Positions 25,529 to 34,867 of a DNA stretch of 47,008 bases are shown here, one piece after another (the first letter of the stretch is position 1; each line of letters starts with the position of its first letter). A program made the position numbers and the translations under genes. The notes below the pieces were generated by a model. It was not told the origin of the DNA, searched no databases, and saw only the letters and a list, made by a program, of their open reading frames with translations. The stretch lies in the NCBI GenBank assembly GCA_964615145.1, contig CAZTOP010000021.1, positions 1 to 47,008 of the forward strand, given 5' to 3'. This stretch comes from CAIVPM01 sp964615145 (lineage in GTDB: Bacteria > Bacteroidota > Bacteroidia > Chitinophagales > Chitinophagaceae).

Positions 25529-26926
25529 CTATTCGATAACTAGTTTTTGAGTCTTTCTTCCCTCACTTGTTATAATACTTACCAAATAAATCCCTTTATT
25601 AAGATTCCCAATATTAATTGTATTTGTGCCCAGACTCAATATTTGTTCAGCAACTTGCTTGCCATACAAGTCAGTAATTGTCATACTTCCAGAACCTACT
25701 AACCAATCAACCCTTAAGTTAAATGAAGAATGTGACGGATTAGGATACATCAAAAAGTCATTTGTGTTTTTTTCTTCAATTGTTGATGTTATACTGTTTT
25801 TGGCTGCACAAGCATATCCAAATCCTAAGATTGTTCTGCTATTACTACAGCCATTAACATCGGTATAGTTATACTTGATTGAGCCTGCCCCAACTGAATT
25901 AATAGTAACAATACCTCCACTTGTTATACTTACACTGCCTGTTGCACTCCATACACCTGCTGGTGTATTAGGCACACCTCCAAGTCCAAATGTTTTGCCA
26001 ACACAAAAGCCTCCAGTTGGTGCACCTATTTGAGGATTTACAGTACCTGCTGTATAATAAATACTTGGCACTACAGGCAGAGCATTTACTGTTGTTGCAA
26101 ATACTGTTTTAGTGGTGCAGCCATTATTGCCTGTAAGTGTATAATTAACAGCAGTTGTACCTGCACTTGTTGCAGTGGCAACACCACTTGTGGCATTAAT
26201 AGATAATCTGCCATTACTATTCCATACGCCATTATTAATATTAGCTGTATACGTTGTATTTGCACCCACACATAAACTTGTTGCACCACTTACTATTGCT
26301 GCTGTTGGGTTATTAGTATTTAAAACATACGTTGCAGTATCGGTACATCCATTTGTGCTCTTATAAACATATTTTATGTTACTAGTACCCTGTGTTTTTA
26401 CAGTTACCATACCTGTACAACTAATACTTGCTACATTGCTATTACTGCTACTAAATACACCATTGGCTTGAGAACCTGCTAATAAAAAACTATTGCCTAC
26501 ACAAGTTGGTGTAGCATTGGGTTTGCTAATAAATAAACTATCTGTGGCTTTGCTCATTGTTAATACTGCAACTTGTGATGGCAATGAATTACCAAAACTA
26601 TTTGTTGCTATAACGTGAATAGAAGCTGCATGATCTACAAAACTTGCTTGACAGGTCCAACTAGAACCTTGAAATTTTGGAAGAGCTACTGTTGACATAG
26701 TTGATGAATTACTGCACCCGGATAAAGCCTGCCAAGTTTCACCATTATCAAAACTATATTCCCATATATAACTTGTTGGGTTATTGGTAGCAGTTACACT
26801 AAATGTTGCTGTGTTACCCGCACACACAGTTACACTTTGTGGATGTGTAGTTATTACTGGCACTTGAGCCTGTGTTGCTGTGGCAAAAGCTATTGCCACC
26901 AACATATTAATTATATATTTTTTCAT
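25529..26926 (-). CDS. Secreted Ig-like protein with T9SS type A sorting domain
   Basis: A 465-residue secreted protein when started at ATG 26926, which gives signal MKKYIINMLVAIAFATATQAQ; an ATG at 26992 would bury the signal behind 22 charged residues. Next is an Ig-like domain (ITTHPQSVTVCAGNTATFSV), then several BIG2-like Gly/Ser/Thr repeats each opening near a CVG motif. The C-terminus is a type IX sorting tail: NDFLMYPNPS, then TITDLYGKQV and GIYLVSIITSEGRKTQKLVI. It is exported by Sec and then T9SS to the surface. Its central and C-terminal part is paralogous to the NHL protein encoded at 34868-36991. Confidence 0.85.
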   Translation of the reverse strand: MKKYIINMLVAIAFATATQAQVPVITTHPQSVTVCAGNTATFSVTATNNPTSYIWEYSFDNGETWQALSGCSNSSTMSTVALPKFQGSSWTCQASFVDHAASIHVIATNSFGNSLPSQVAVLTMSKATDSLFISKPNATPTCVGNSFLLAGSQANGVFSSSNSNVASISCTGMVTVKTQGTSNIKYVYKSTNGCTDTATYVLNTNNPTAAIVSGATSLCVGANTTYTANINNGVWNSNGRLSINATSGVATATSAGTTAVNYTLTGNNGCTTKTVFATTVNALPVVPSIYYTAGTVNPQIGAPTGGFCVGKTFGLGGVPNTPAGVWSATGSVSITSGGIVTINSVGAGSIKYNYTDVNGCSNSRTILGFGYACAAKNSITSTIEEKNTNDFLMYPNPSHSSFNLRVDWLVGSGSMTITDLYGKQVAEQILSLGTNTINIGNLNKGIYLVSIITSEGRKTQKLVIE

Positions 26927-27004
26927 TGTAATTATTTTGGTTGATATTATTTTATTAACCTTTCTTTTAAACTCTAATTGAGAGTTGACCATTATTAATT
27001 TAAT

Positions 27005-27029
27005 TATAACAGTTACCTATAACAGTTAC
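27005..27029. repeat. 13-bp tandem duplication over the stop codon
   Basis: tataacagttac occurs at 27005-27016 and again at 27018-27029, a 13-bp period. The stop codon of the ELWxxDGT gene (27013-27015) lies in the first copy, so the final residues CNCYR derive partly from the duplication. Confidence 0.75.
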
Positions 27030-29427
27030 AAGATTTAATGTAAAAGCCTCTTCCACCTCTTACCTGCAATTCATATCTGTTGCCTGCATAAGCAATCACA
27101 TCTTTTTTAGGTTTTGGTTGTAGTATTAAATGCCCACGACCTGGAAAAATTATTGGACCTGCAACCAAACTTGGTATACCATCACTTCTAAACTGAAAAC
27201 CAAAAGGATTAAGATCTAATGGTGTGGCTACATAAGGTGGTGGTGCAGTGGGTAAACCTGTTGTAGGACTTGTGCTAATGTGTGCATAGGTTGCATTGTT
27301 TCTAATGGCTGGTATGCGTTTACCAATTTTTAATGCTAGTCTTCCTGTATCAAAATTTAATTGCAACATTTCTGTTTGAAAAGTTGGTTGATATACATTG
27401 AATATTCCATTATTAGTATTTAACGATTTTATGGTCATCATTTTATCATTCCTTACATCCTTTGCAAAACGTAAAGTATCATCTACAGTAACTGGTGCAA
27501 AGCTGTTTACTTTTTCACCCAAACTATCTATTTGCCAATAGGTATAGGTTACTGCATAATCTCCATAAATACTATCAAGGCTTGGGTTAATGTTGTTGCA
27601 AGTGTTTACAAAACTTGATGGCACTAAGGTTATTTTTTGATGGCTTGGTAAACTAGTATCAGCTGGGCTGCTGGCAATAATTCTTATTCTGTAATTATCA
27701 CTCATTGGAATATTGGTTGGATAAGTAATAGCCATTTTACCACCTTTATTACTACTCATTGTGCCAATGTTTGTAGGGTTGCTAAAGCTGCCATTTGCAT
27801 TGCTAAGTTGTGCTGTGAAAGTGTTGCTATTGTTTAAATCCCAAGCTGTTGAGATTGGTAAAGTGTCTTGACTGCCTATTATAACTACCTTAAAATGATT
27901 TGCTTCTCCTGTTGAAGTTTTAGAAGTTGGATCAATAGTCAAATCGTTTTCAAAAGGAACAAGATGAGAAAAAACTCCCACTTCTTCATTGCCACTGGTG
28001 TCTTTTACTGTACCTAATACTATTCTTCCAATATCGTTAGTGCTTGTACCTCCATTTGCAATTGATAATGGTGGGCCATTCCATACAGAAAAATTACCAA
28101 ATCTATTACACCAGCTTGGTGGGTTTATACTCAAGTTTGTTGTTATAGAATCGCATACATTGCCCCAAGTATTGCCATTGTACATTACCAAATTTGTATT
28201 CCCATTTACATCTGTAGCATTAAAAAATAAATGGTCTTTATGTGCAAATAAATTGGTTGGATTGCTACTTGCTATGCCAGGATTGTAATCTATGGCAAGT
28301 TGTGGAGCATTAGTACCATCCCAGCTATATAATTCTGTTCCATTGGTACCAGCATTTGCAGGAAAATAAATTAATTCGTTAGATGTTGTTGGATTGGTGC
28401 TTGTATTGGGTTTTTTAATATAAATTTTCCCTCTCCTATCTAGAGCCCTCAAACACTGTCTATGAGCTTCGCGGTATGGCTCCATCGAACTAACATCTGT
28501 TAATCCACTATTGCTAAAAATACCACTTGAATTTATTTTTCCTAAAATGAAATTAGAACCATCATAAGCAATTACTAATACATTTCCATTTAAAGTATCA
28601 AATGGTGTGGCACTGCTGCAACCACTGCCAGCATTAATATCTGCAACCATAGTTGTAGATCCTGTATTTATATCAGTAACAAAAAGCTCTCTACCATTAG
28701 TGCCATTATCGGCATTGTAGTATAATTTGTTCCCCATTGCAAAAAAATCACTTGGATTACTGCTGCCTGTTGGGTTTATATTGGCTACTAGTTGTGGTGC
28801 ATTAGTTCCATCCCATTTGTATAATTCAATATCATTACTACCATTTAAACATCCTGCATAAAACAATGCAGTAGATCCTATTCCTCCCCATTCAATTGGA
28901 AATGGTAAATCTTCTTCAGTAATTGCTCTAAATAAATTTACATCACTTAATTGTGTTGTACCATCAAGTGTTTCTTTTTTGATATTGGTTGAGGTATTAT
29001 ATGTTACAATAATCTTTCCATTAAAATTGCTAACCACTTGTGCATTACTACTTCCGCTTCCTACAACAAAATCTTTAACCATTCTTGTAATAATACCATC
29101 GGTTTGCCATAGTTCGTTTCCATTGATGCCATTATTTGCAGTAAAAAATAAAATGTTATTGGCTACAAATAAGTTAGTAGGATTGCTACCTACTGCACCT
29201 GCATAAATATCTTTTACCAATGTAGTGCCTGCAGCAGTTCCATCTGTTTTCCAAAGTTCACGCCCATAGTTAGGGTTGTCGGCACTAAAATAAACATAGC
29301 CATTGTAAGGTGTGTAGTCTGCTGGTTGGCTGCCTTGTTCTCCTGGGTAAATATCTATTGTACTTATCTGGGCCTGAGTTTGCCAAAAGACAAAAAGTAG
29401 AATGATTATGAATAGTAGCTTTTTCAT
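27013..29427 (-). CDS. Secreted ELWxxDGT-repeat protein
   Basis: An 804-residue secreted protein with signal MKKLLFIIILLFVFWQTQAQ. The N-terminal half is a beta-propeller-like series of repeats: RELWKTDGTAAGTTLVKDI, NELWQTDGI, ELYKWDGTNAPQLV, RELFVTDINTGSTTMV and ELYSWDGTNAPQL, each about 50-60 residues apart and tied to SNPTNLF-type linkers. The C-terminal half is non-repetitive, beta-rich and ends with CNCYR; no T9SS tail is visible. Residues 315-341 (from MEPYREAHRQCLRALDRRGK) break the repeat and look foreign. It is probably a surface or adhesion protein. Its neighbours suggest an exported cluster but no shared function is proven. Confidence 0.82.
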   Translation of the reverse strand: MKKLLFIIILLFVFWQTQAQISTIDIYPGEQGSQPADYTPYNGYVYFSADNPNYGRELWKTDGTAAGTTLVKDIYAGAVGSNPTNLFVANNILFFTANNGINGNELWQTDGIITRMVKDFVVGSGSSNAQVVSNFNGKIIVTYNTSTNIKKETLDGTTQLSDVNLFRAITEEDLPFPIEWGGIGSTALFYAGCLNGSNDIELYKWDGTNAPQLVANINPTGSSNPSDFFAMGNKLYYNADNGTNGRELFVTDINTGSTTMVADINAGSGCSSATPFDTLNGNVLVIAYDGSNFILGKINSSGIFSNSGLTDVSSMEPYREAHRQCLRALDRRGKIYIKKPNTSTNPTTSNELIYFPANAGTNGTELYSWDGTNAPQLAIDYNPGIASSNPTNLFAHKDHLFFNATDVNGNTNLVMYNGNTWGNVCDSITTNLSINPPSWCNRFGNFSVWNGPPLSIANGGTSTNDIGRIVLGTVKDTSGNEEVGVFSHLVPFENDLTIDPTSKTSTGEANHFKVVIIGSQDTLPISTAWDLNNSNTFTAQLSNANGSFSNPTNIGTMSSNKGGKMAITYPTNIPMSDNYRIRIIASSPADTSLPSHQKITLVPSSFVNTCNNINPSLDSIYGDYAVTYTYWQIDSLGEKVNSFAPVTVDDTLRFAKDVRNDKMMTIKSLNTNNGIFNVYQPTFQTEMLQLNFDTGRLALKIGKRIPAIRNNATYAHISTSPTTGLPTAPPPYVATPLDLNPFGFQFRSDGIPSLVAGPIIFPGRGHLILQPKPKKDVIAYAGNRYELQVRGGRGFYIKSCNCYR
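28411..28485 (-). repeat. Foreign-looking in-frame segment in the ELWxxDGT gene
   Basis: This stretch encodes EPYREAHRQCLRALDRRGK, Arg-rich and unlike the Asn/Gly/Thr-rich protein around it, and is much richer in G+C. It lies in a linker between two propeller repeats. An intragenic dispersed repeat is likely, but only one copy exists in this window. Confidence 0.45.
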
Positions 29428-29472
29428 TGCAAATATTTTTTTTAATGATTTTTTTTATTGAGTGCAAATAGC

Positions 29473-29519
29473 AAAAAATAAAAACGCCTGTTTGGGTTAG
29501 TGTACCAAACAGGCGTTTT
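29473..29519 (-). terminator. Terminator of the LytTR regulatory operon
   Basis: aaaacgcctgtttgg (29481-29495) pairs perfectly with ccaaacaggcgtttt (29505-29519), 15 bp with a 9-nt loop. On the minus strand a T-rich run (29480-29473) follows. It lies 49 bases after the LytTR gene and before the ELWxxDGT gene. Confidence 0.9.
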
Positions 29520-29567
29520 ATTGTATATAACAGGTAGTATTTTGTATAAAAGATTTGGCTTAAATGC

Positions 29568-30299
29568 CTATAATTCTATTTTTTCTATGAGTGCTTGTTT
29601 TTTATCTTGAGCTAGATAAGCTTGTTCATCATTACTCATAATGATTACAAACTCTTTTTTATCTACTTTTTTTATTTTAGAAACATTAATTATAAAGCTG
29701 CGATGGCTTCTGAAAAATAAACCCATTTTTTCCAGATAATCAAACTCTGCAATTTTTTTGGTAATGGTTAAAACATTGTGACTTGTAGTATGAAATTTTG
29801 TATAGTTTCCTTCTGCCTGTATAAAAATAATGTCTTGCAGTTTTACAACGTAAATACTCTCTGCAGTTTGTAGCACAATTTTTTTATCAACGTTCTCTGT
29901 GACATTTTCTTTAAGTGTATGGTACGACTCTTTGTAGTGATAAAAATGCTCAATTTTTTTTAGAGCTTTTCCAATGCTTTCAACACGTACAGGTTTTAAA
30001 ATATAATCAACAGCACTCATTTCAAAAGCCTGTAAACTATATTCACTATATGCTGTAACAAAAACAATTTTAAAATCAATATCATCTTCATCAAAATAGT
30101 CCAGTAATGCAAATCCATTTTGATTTGGCATTTCAATATCTAAAAAAATAAAATCAGGTTTAAGTTTGTTGATTGCTTTAACAGCTTCAGGAACGTTACT
30201 GCACTCTGCCAATACTTTTACATTAGGATAATTTTCTTCCAAAATACCTTTAATGCTCATTCGTGCGTTAGTTTCATCATCAATAATTAAGCAAGTCAT
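29568..30299 (-). CDS. LytTR-family response regulator
   Basis: A 243-residue regulator. The receiver domain (1-120) contains IIDDE, the phospho-acceptor D54 (FIFLDIEMP) and K102-region FKIVFVTAY/ILKPV motifs. The LytTR DNA-binding domain (about 140-240) shows IFIQAEGNYTKFHT and FFRSHRSFIINVSKIKKV. It is the partner of the membrane sensor kinase encoded 44 bases upstream. LytTR regulators bind paired direct repeats about one helical turn apart; the target genes here are not evident. The operon ends with the strong terminator at 29473-29519. Confidence 0.93.
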   Translation of the reverse strand: MTCLIIDDETNARMSIKGILEENYPNVKVLAECSNVPEAVKAINKLKPDFIFLDIEMPNQNGFALLDYFDEDDIDFKIVFVTAYSEYSLQAFEMSAVDYILKPVRVESIGKALKKIEHFYHYKESYHTLKENVTENVDKKIVLQTAESIYVVKLQDIIFIQAEGNYTKFHTTSHNVLTITKKIAEFDYLEKMGLFFRSHRSFIINVSKIKKVDKKEFVIIMSNDEQAYLAQDKKQALIEKIEL

Positions 30300-30343
30300 A
30301 TTTGTTATTGTTATAGTGAATTGTTAACATTAAAATATTGATT

Positions 30344-33262
30344 TTATTTTATAGGCAAAGTTAATTTTACTATTGTTCCAACTTCTTTGTCTATAATTTC
30401 CATCGCAACTTTTTCTTTGCTCATTGCATTATAAATAGTCATTCTTTCTTCAATACCTTTTATTGCAAAGCCAGTACTTTTTATTTTATTATTTTGATTA
30501 ATGATAGAAGACTGTTTGCGACCAGCTCCATTATCATCAATGGTTACAAATAGTTTATTGTTTTGTTGTAAAATGTTTATGATGAGTTTTTTTTCACCTT
30601 CCTTGTGCAGCAGGCCGTGCTTAATTGCATTTTCAGCAAAAGGCTGGATAAACATTGAGGGAATGTGAACTTCATCTATATCAATATTCTGATCAACATT
30701 TATTTCAAATTCAAAATCTTTATCAAAGCGTTTTTTCTCTAACTCTAAGTATAATTGTAAACTTTCGATTTCATCTCTCAAAACAATTTCTGTTTTATCA
30801 CTTTCCTGCAAAGTCTTTCTCATTAAATCACTAAAATTACCTAGCATTTCTGTTGCTTCACTTTTTTTATTGGCATATACTAAACCTTGTACAGTGTTTA
30901 AAACATTATATAAGAAATGAGGATTCATTTGGCTGCGAATGGCAGTGAGTTTGCTTTGTAGTAAATTTTCTTTAGCAGTTTGCTGAATTTTAAAGCGGTT
31001 CATCCACCATCTAATAAACAATAAAATAACTATCAGGGTTCCCAATGTCAACAAACATATAAACCACCATTTTTGCCACAATGGTTTTGCAACAGCAAAA
31101 GAAAAGCTGCTTGTAGTGCTTCGGAAAATCATGTTGACATCTGCAGCATACACTTCAAAAGTATAGTTACCTGCTGCTAAAGAATTATAGTTTATTACAT
31201 TGTTCGATGCAGATGCTGTGTGCCAGCTATTATCACTGCCAATTAATCTATAATGGAAAAGTAACTTGCTTGGAGACTTGTAATGTATGGCATCTAACTT
31301 TATTGTAACAGCGTTTTGATTATAATTCAAAACAGTATTTGGATTAATTTCCTTGTTATTATTTTCAACGGAAAGTTGAGTAATTTTTATTCTCTCTCCT
31401 AAAGAACTTTCTGTTTGTGTATATTCCATTACACCACCTGGAGTAGCTAGCAAAACTCTATTATCATCTATAGCAAAATCATAAACAGTTAATGCTTCTA
31501 GTCCAGCAGAAGAAAAAAAGTCTTGCACAAGTCCTGTTTTAGTGTCAATCATCTCAAGACTCTTATCAGTTAATAGCCAAATTTTATTATCATCTATAAT
31601 TGCTTTTTTGGTATTATTACTTTGCAACCCATTTGCTGTTGTAAAATGAGACTGCTCAATATTATCTTCTAACACAAATAATCCATTTGTTGTTGTACTT
31701 ACATATAGCTGGTTTTTAAATTGCACTAAGTGAGTTGCTAAAATTGATGCTCCATTTTTAGCTTTAATAATTTTTATTGTGCCATTATAGTTGTAGTAAT
31801 ACAAATCGTCATCGTAAGCTACCCAAAAACCATTGTTGTTATTATCAGCAAGGCAAAATGTGCTTCTTTTTATTCTTAATAAAAGAGCTTTTCTTATTGG
31901 CTTTCCGGATATGCTTATATTACATTTTTCAAATTTTTTGAACAAAGGTTTGCTAGAGGGCAATGTTGTTGTATCAATTTTGCCAAATGAATTTATGGCT
32001 AACATACCTCTGTTAAATGTTGATATAATTAAATTACCCAAATCATCTTCACTTACAACTTTTCCAAACTCATAGGGTGTAATAAGTTTACCAGTATTAT
32101 AGTCAAACATTCCACCATCGCTATACACATTATTATTCTTTTTACTATAGTATAAAAACTCAATTTCTTCGTTAGATGCTGACTTAAAACTTTTAATCTG
32201 TTTATTGTTCCTGTCAATTTCTGCAACCTCACCTTTAGTGTTGCCAATTAGAAAATTGTTGTTAGGTAGTTTATAAATTTTTGTAGCATTATCGTTGTTG
32301 TTTGAAAAAGGCGATGCAATTTTTATACAATTTAAGTTAGGACATTTAAACAGACCATTATCTAATGTACTAAACCAATAATTTCCCTGAAAATCTTTTA
32401 CAACATCGCTAACTCTTTCATTAATAAAAAAGGGTTTTGTATTACCTGTTTCATAGTCCCATAAGTAAGCACCATTTTGTGTACAAATCCAAATTTCATT
32501 TTCTCCAGTAACAGATAGGTGATATACATATGCATTTTCTGGTACGTTGTAATTTGGCAGGCTCATAATTTCTTTTCCATCAAAATACATGGCTAACCTT
32601 TTTCTTTTGCCACGTTCAACTGCTATTATTTTGCTGCTATTTACCGCAAGTCTTATTTCAAAAAATTTTTGATTGCTTGAATCGATTGCTTGTGTTTTTG
32701 TATGGCAGTGTAACTTGTTTTTTCTGTCTAAAAAGAATAATTGATTATTGTATAAAATACTGTGTTGAAAACCTGCATTCAGCTTGTTTCCTAAGGCAAT
32801 TTTATTAGTTAATGTGTGTGTTTTTTTATCAATAACTAAACAAGTTGTAAGCGTAGTTACAAAAATACTTTCGTCCCCCACTAAAAAATTAAGTATACTC
32901 GTTTCTTTATAATAATCATCATACTTCACTTCAAACAGTTTCACACTATCATGCTCAACATAAAAAATTTGTTTATAAAAATTCGCACACCAAATTTTAC
33001 CTTGTTTGTCTTCATTAATGTAAGCAACGCTTTTTAGTTGAGTAGAGGTAAACGGTAAAACTTGAAAACTACGACTATTAAATTTTATTAAACCTTTATC
33101 TGTTGCTAGCCATATATATCCTTTGCTGTCATTCATCATATCATAAATAACAGGTGTTGATAATGGGTCAGGACAAGAAATTTTTATGGTGTAAGGATAT
33201 TGTGCCAAACAAAATGTTGCTACACAAAACTGCATCAATAATAATGTTTGGCGTAGGTTCAT
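30344..33262 (-). CDS. Sensor histidine kinase with reg_prop propeller and Y_Y_Y domain
   Basis: A 972-residue membrane kinase. Signal peptide, then a large extracytoplasmic seven-bladed-propeller region of two-component-regulator repeats (about 25-620, for example NDSKGYIWLATDKGLIKF, DDNKIWLLTDKSLEM), a Y_Y_Y domain (about 650-730, ending YTFEVYAADV), one membrane span (about 737-757) and a LytS-type His_kinase domain with H782 in MNPHFLYNVLN. The ATPase part shows FIQPFAENAIKHGL and DDNGAG. Unlike hybrid two-component systems it lacks a receiver and AraC domain; the LytTR protein encoded downstream fills that role. A TPR-like gene ends 3 bases upstream. The ligand is unknown. Confidence 0.93.
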   Translation of the reverse strand: MNLRQTLLLMQFCVATFCLAQYPYTIKISCPDPLSTPVIYDMMNDSKGYIWLATDKGLIKFNSRSFQVLPFTSTQLKSVAYINEDKQGKIWCANFYKQIFYVEHDSVKLFEVKYDDYYKETSILNFLVGDESIFVTTLTTCLVIDKKTHTLTNKIALGNKLNAGFQHSILYNNQLFFLDRKNKLHCHTKTQAIDSSNQKFFEIRLAVNSSKIIAVERGKRKRLAMYFDGKEIMSLPNYNVPENAYVYHLSVTGENEIWICTQNGAYLWDYETGNTKPFFINERVSDVVKDFQGNYWFSTLDNGLFKCPNLNCIKIASPFSNNNDNATKIYKLPNNNFLIGNTKGEVAEIDRNNKQIKSFKSASNEEIEFLYYSKKNNNVYSDGGMFDYNTGKLITPYEFGKVVSEDDLGNLIISTFNRGMLAINSFGKIDTTTLPSSKPLFKKFEKCNISISGKPIRKALLLRIKRSTFCLADNNNNGFWVAYDDDLYYYNYNGTIKIIKAKNGASILATHLVQFKNQLYVSTTTNGLFVLEDNIEQSHFTTANGLQSNNTKKAIIDDNKIWLLTDKSLEMIDTKTGLVQDFFSSAGLEALTVYDFAIDDNRVLLATPGGVMEYTQTESSLGERIKITQLSVENNNKEINPNTVLNYNQNAVTIKLDAIHYKSPSKLLFHYRLIGSDNSWHTASASNNVINYNSLAAGNYTFEVYAADVNMIFRSTTSSFSFAVAKPLWQKWWFICLLTLGTLIVILLFIRWWMNRFKIQQTAKENLLQSKLTAIRSQMNPHFLYNVLNTVQGLVYANKKSEATEMLGNFSDLMRKTLQESDKTEIVLRDEIESLQLYLELEKKRFDKDFEFEINVDQNIDIDEVHIPSMFIQPFAENAIKHGLLHKEGEKKLIINILQQNNKLFVTIDDNGAGRKQSSIINQNNKIKSTGFAIKGIEERMTIYNAMSKEKVAMEIIDKEVGTIVKLTLPIK

Positions 33263-33265
33263 TTT

Positions 33266-34729
33266 TTACATTTTTGATTTTATCCAATCTATAATAAACT
33301 TATTAACAGCATTGCCAGAAGTAGATAGTTGCATTTGTGAAAGTTGATTGTATAATGATGTCATTTTCTCTTTTCGTTCTTTTTTATCAATAGTATTAGC
33401 AACCTCATTTATCAGTTTTAAAAATAGCTTTTCTGGTTCGTGAAAAATAGTAATCTGTTCCAGATACTTTTTCGCTTGCTTGGTTACATACTCAATAATT
33501 TCAAAATTACTTTCGTCGTAATGCAACATAAGTAAATACAATCGCATGGATGCTTGTGTTTTAAGCTCAACTTGAGCTACTGGTTTGTTGAGTATTTCTG
33601 ACCACCAGCTCATTGCTTCCTTATATTTTTTTAAAAATAAACAAACTAAACCACAACAAGCTTCTATATAAATCTTAAAATCCTTTCTAAAAACAATTTT
33701 CTTATCTATAAAAAATTGTTTATACTCAGTGACGATTAAATACGCTTTTTCATATTCTTTCTGATGGACAAAATACATCAGCCCACACCAGCAATAATTA
33801 TGCATTCGCCTAATATTTACTTCGATTGTAGGGGCATTAAAGGTGTAAATTTTATTAAGATATAATTCAAACTCATCCCATCTATTGGCTTTCTCACAAC
33901 TCAATAAAAAATTATAATAACTTGCCAATGGATCCATATTTAACAATGGTTGATGGGCAATTTGTTCTTCTCTAATTAATACTCCTTTCTTACAGCACTC
34001 ATAATTTCTCTGTTGGTCGTTAATGAGATTATAGTATAAGCTCCAAGTGCTATAATATCTGAACTTGGCATTATATGAAACAGGAGGCTCTTGCTTCATA
34101 AAATATGTATTTACATAAATATCTGCTCTTTGTTTAATAACACTATGTGGCAATACTCCAATTTCAAGTTCAAGCAGTGTTAGGTAATGCCAAATGTTTC
34201 CAATTTGTTGATGAGAGTTTGCTATTTCAAAAGCTTGTGCTTCCTCTTTTTCAATGCTCATATACGACTCTATAGTAGGCTCTCCAATTCTAAAGTTACC
34301 AAATAAATATTTTTCTAAAACAACAATATCTGCAATCACGTAATAAAATTCATATTGCCAGGCAAGCTCTTTTGTTTTAATAATTAATTTCTCTGCATCA
34401 GCATCAAGCCCTTTGCTGGCAAGTATTTTAATCTGCAAAAACATATTTCTAATCTTCCATTCAATAAAATTTTCCTCGTTGTATAGTTGCATACAACTCA
34501 GTATCATATTAAATAAATAATTTTTTGCAACACCAAATTGTTTTACAAAAACCTCCTTTTTAAACTTCTTTAATAATGCATCCTCATCATATACTTCCTG
34601 TTCATTAATAGCATCAAAAAGTTTTGAATAGTTGGTGTTTTTGTGTTGCACTTGTCTTTGCGTAAACAATTTAAAATATCTTTTTTCCGATGGAGATAAT
34701 GAATGTATAAGTGCAAAAAGGGAATTCAT
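33266..34729 (-). CDS. Helical (TPR-like) protein of unknown function
   Basis: A 487-residue protein with no signal or membrane segment. Its start (LIHSLSPSEKRYFKLFTQRQ) and helical repeats such as AKNYLFNMILSCMQLYNEE resemble a Bacteroidota family of uncharacterised TPR-like proteins. The rest is a run of amphipathic helices suited to protein binding. It is the first gene of an operon: the sensor kinase ATG follows 3 bases after its stop codon, then the LytTR regulator. A cytoplasmic partner or modulator of the kinase is plausible but is inferred only from order. Confidence 0.7.
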   Translation of the reverse strand: MNSLFALIHSLSPSEKRYFKLFTQRQVQHKNTNYSKLFDAINEQEVYDEDALLKKFKKEVFVKQFGVAKNYLFNMILSCMQLYNEENFIEWKIRNMFLQIKILASKGLDADAEKLIIKTKELAWQYEFYYVIADIVVLEKYLFGNFRIGEPTIESYMSIEKEEAQAFEIANSHQQIGNIWHYLTLLELEIGVLPHSVIKQRADIYVNTYFMKQEPPVSYNAKFRYYSTWSLYYNLINDQQRNYECCKKGVLIREEQIAHQPLLNMDPLASYYNFLLSCEKANRWDEFELYLNKIYTFNAPTIEVNIRRMHNYCWCGLMYFVHQKEYEKAYLIVTEYKQFFIDKKIVFRKDFKIYIEACCGLVCLFLKKYKEAMSWWSEILNKPVAQVELKTQASMRLYLLMLHYDESNFEIIEYVTKQAKKYLEQITIFHEPEKLFLKLINEVANTIDKKERKEKMTSLYNQLSQMQLSTSGNAVNKFIIDWIKSKM

Positions 34730-34867
34730 ACTAAGGGTTTAAAGTCAAGTAAATATAAGGCTTTCATAAAAAACAGAACCTTTTGAAACCTAATTTTTTT
34801 ATAAAATCGATACTCTGCATTCCAAATAAAAAAAGTCTTTTTGGGTTACAAACCAAATATTATATAT

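Noticed and set aside
25529..26926. Repeated cysteine/valine/glycine-rich codon patterns that might suggest a CRISPR or tandem DNA repeat
   Set aside because: They are diverged protein-level Ig-like repeats, without identical DNA units or spacers.
26927..26992. Upstream ATG for the Ig/T9SS protein at 26992
   Set aside because: It would place 22 charged residues before a clean signal peptide; the ATG at 26926 is the better start.
34841..34867. TTG start for the NHL-repeat protein
   Set aside because: An ATG at 34868 gives the natural start before the signal peptide; the TTG adds nine unconserved residues.
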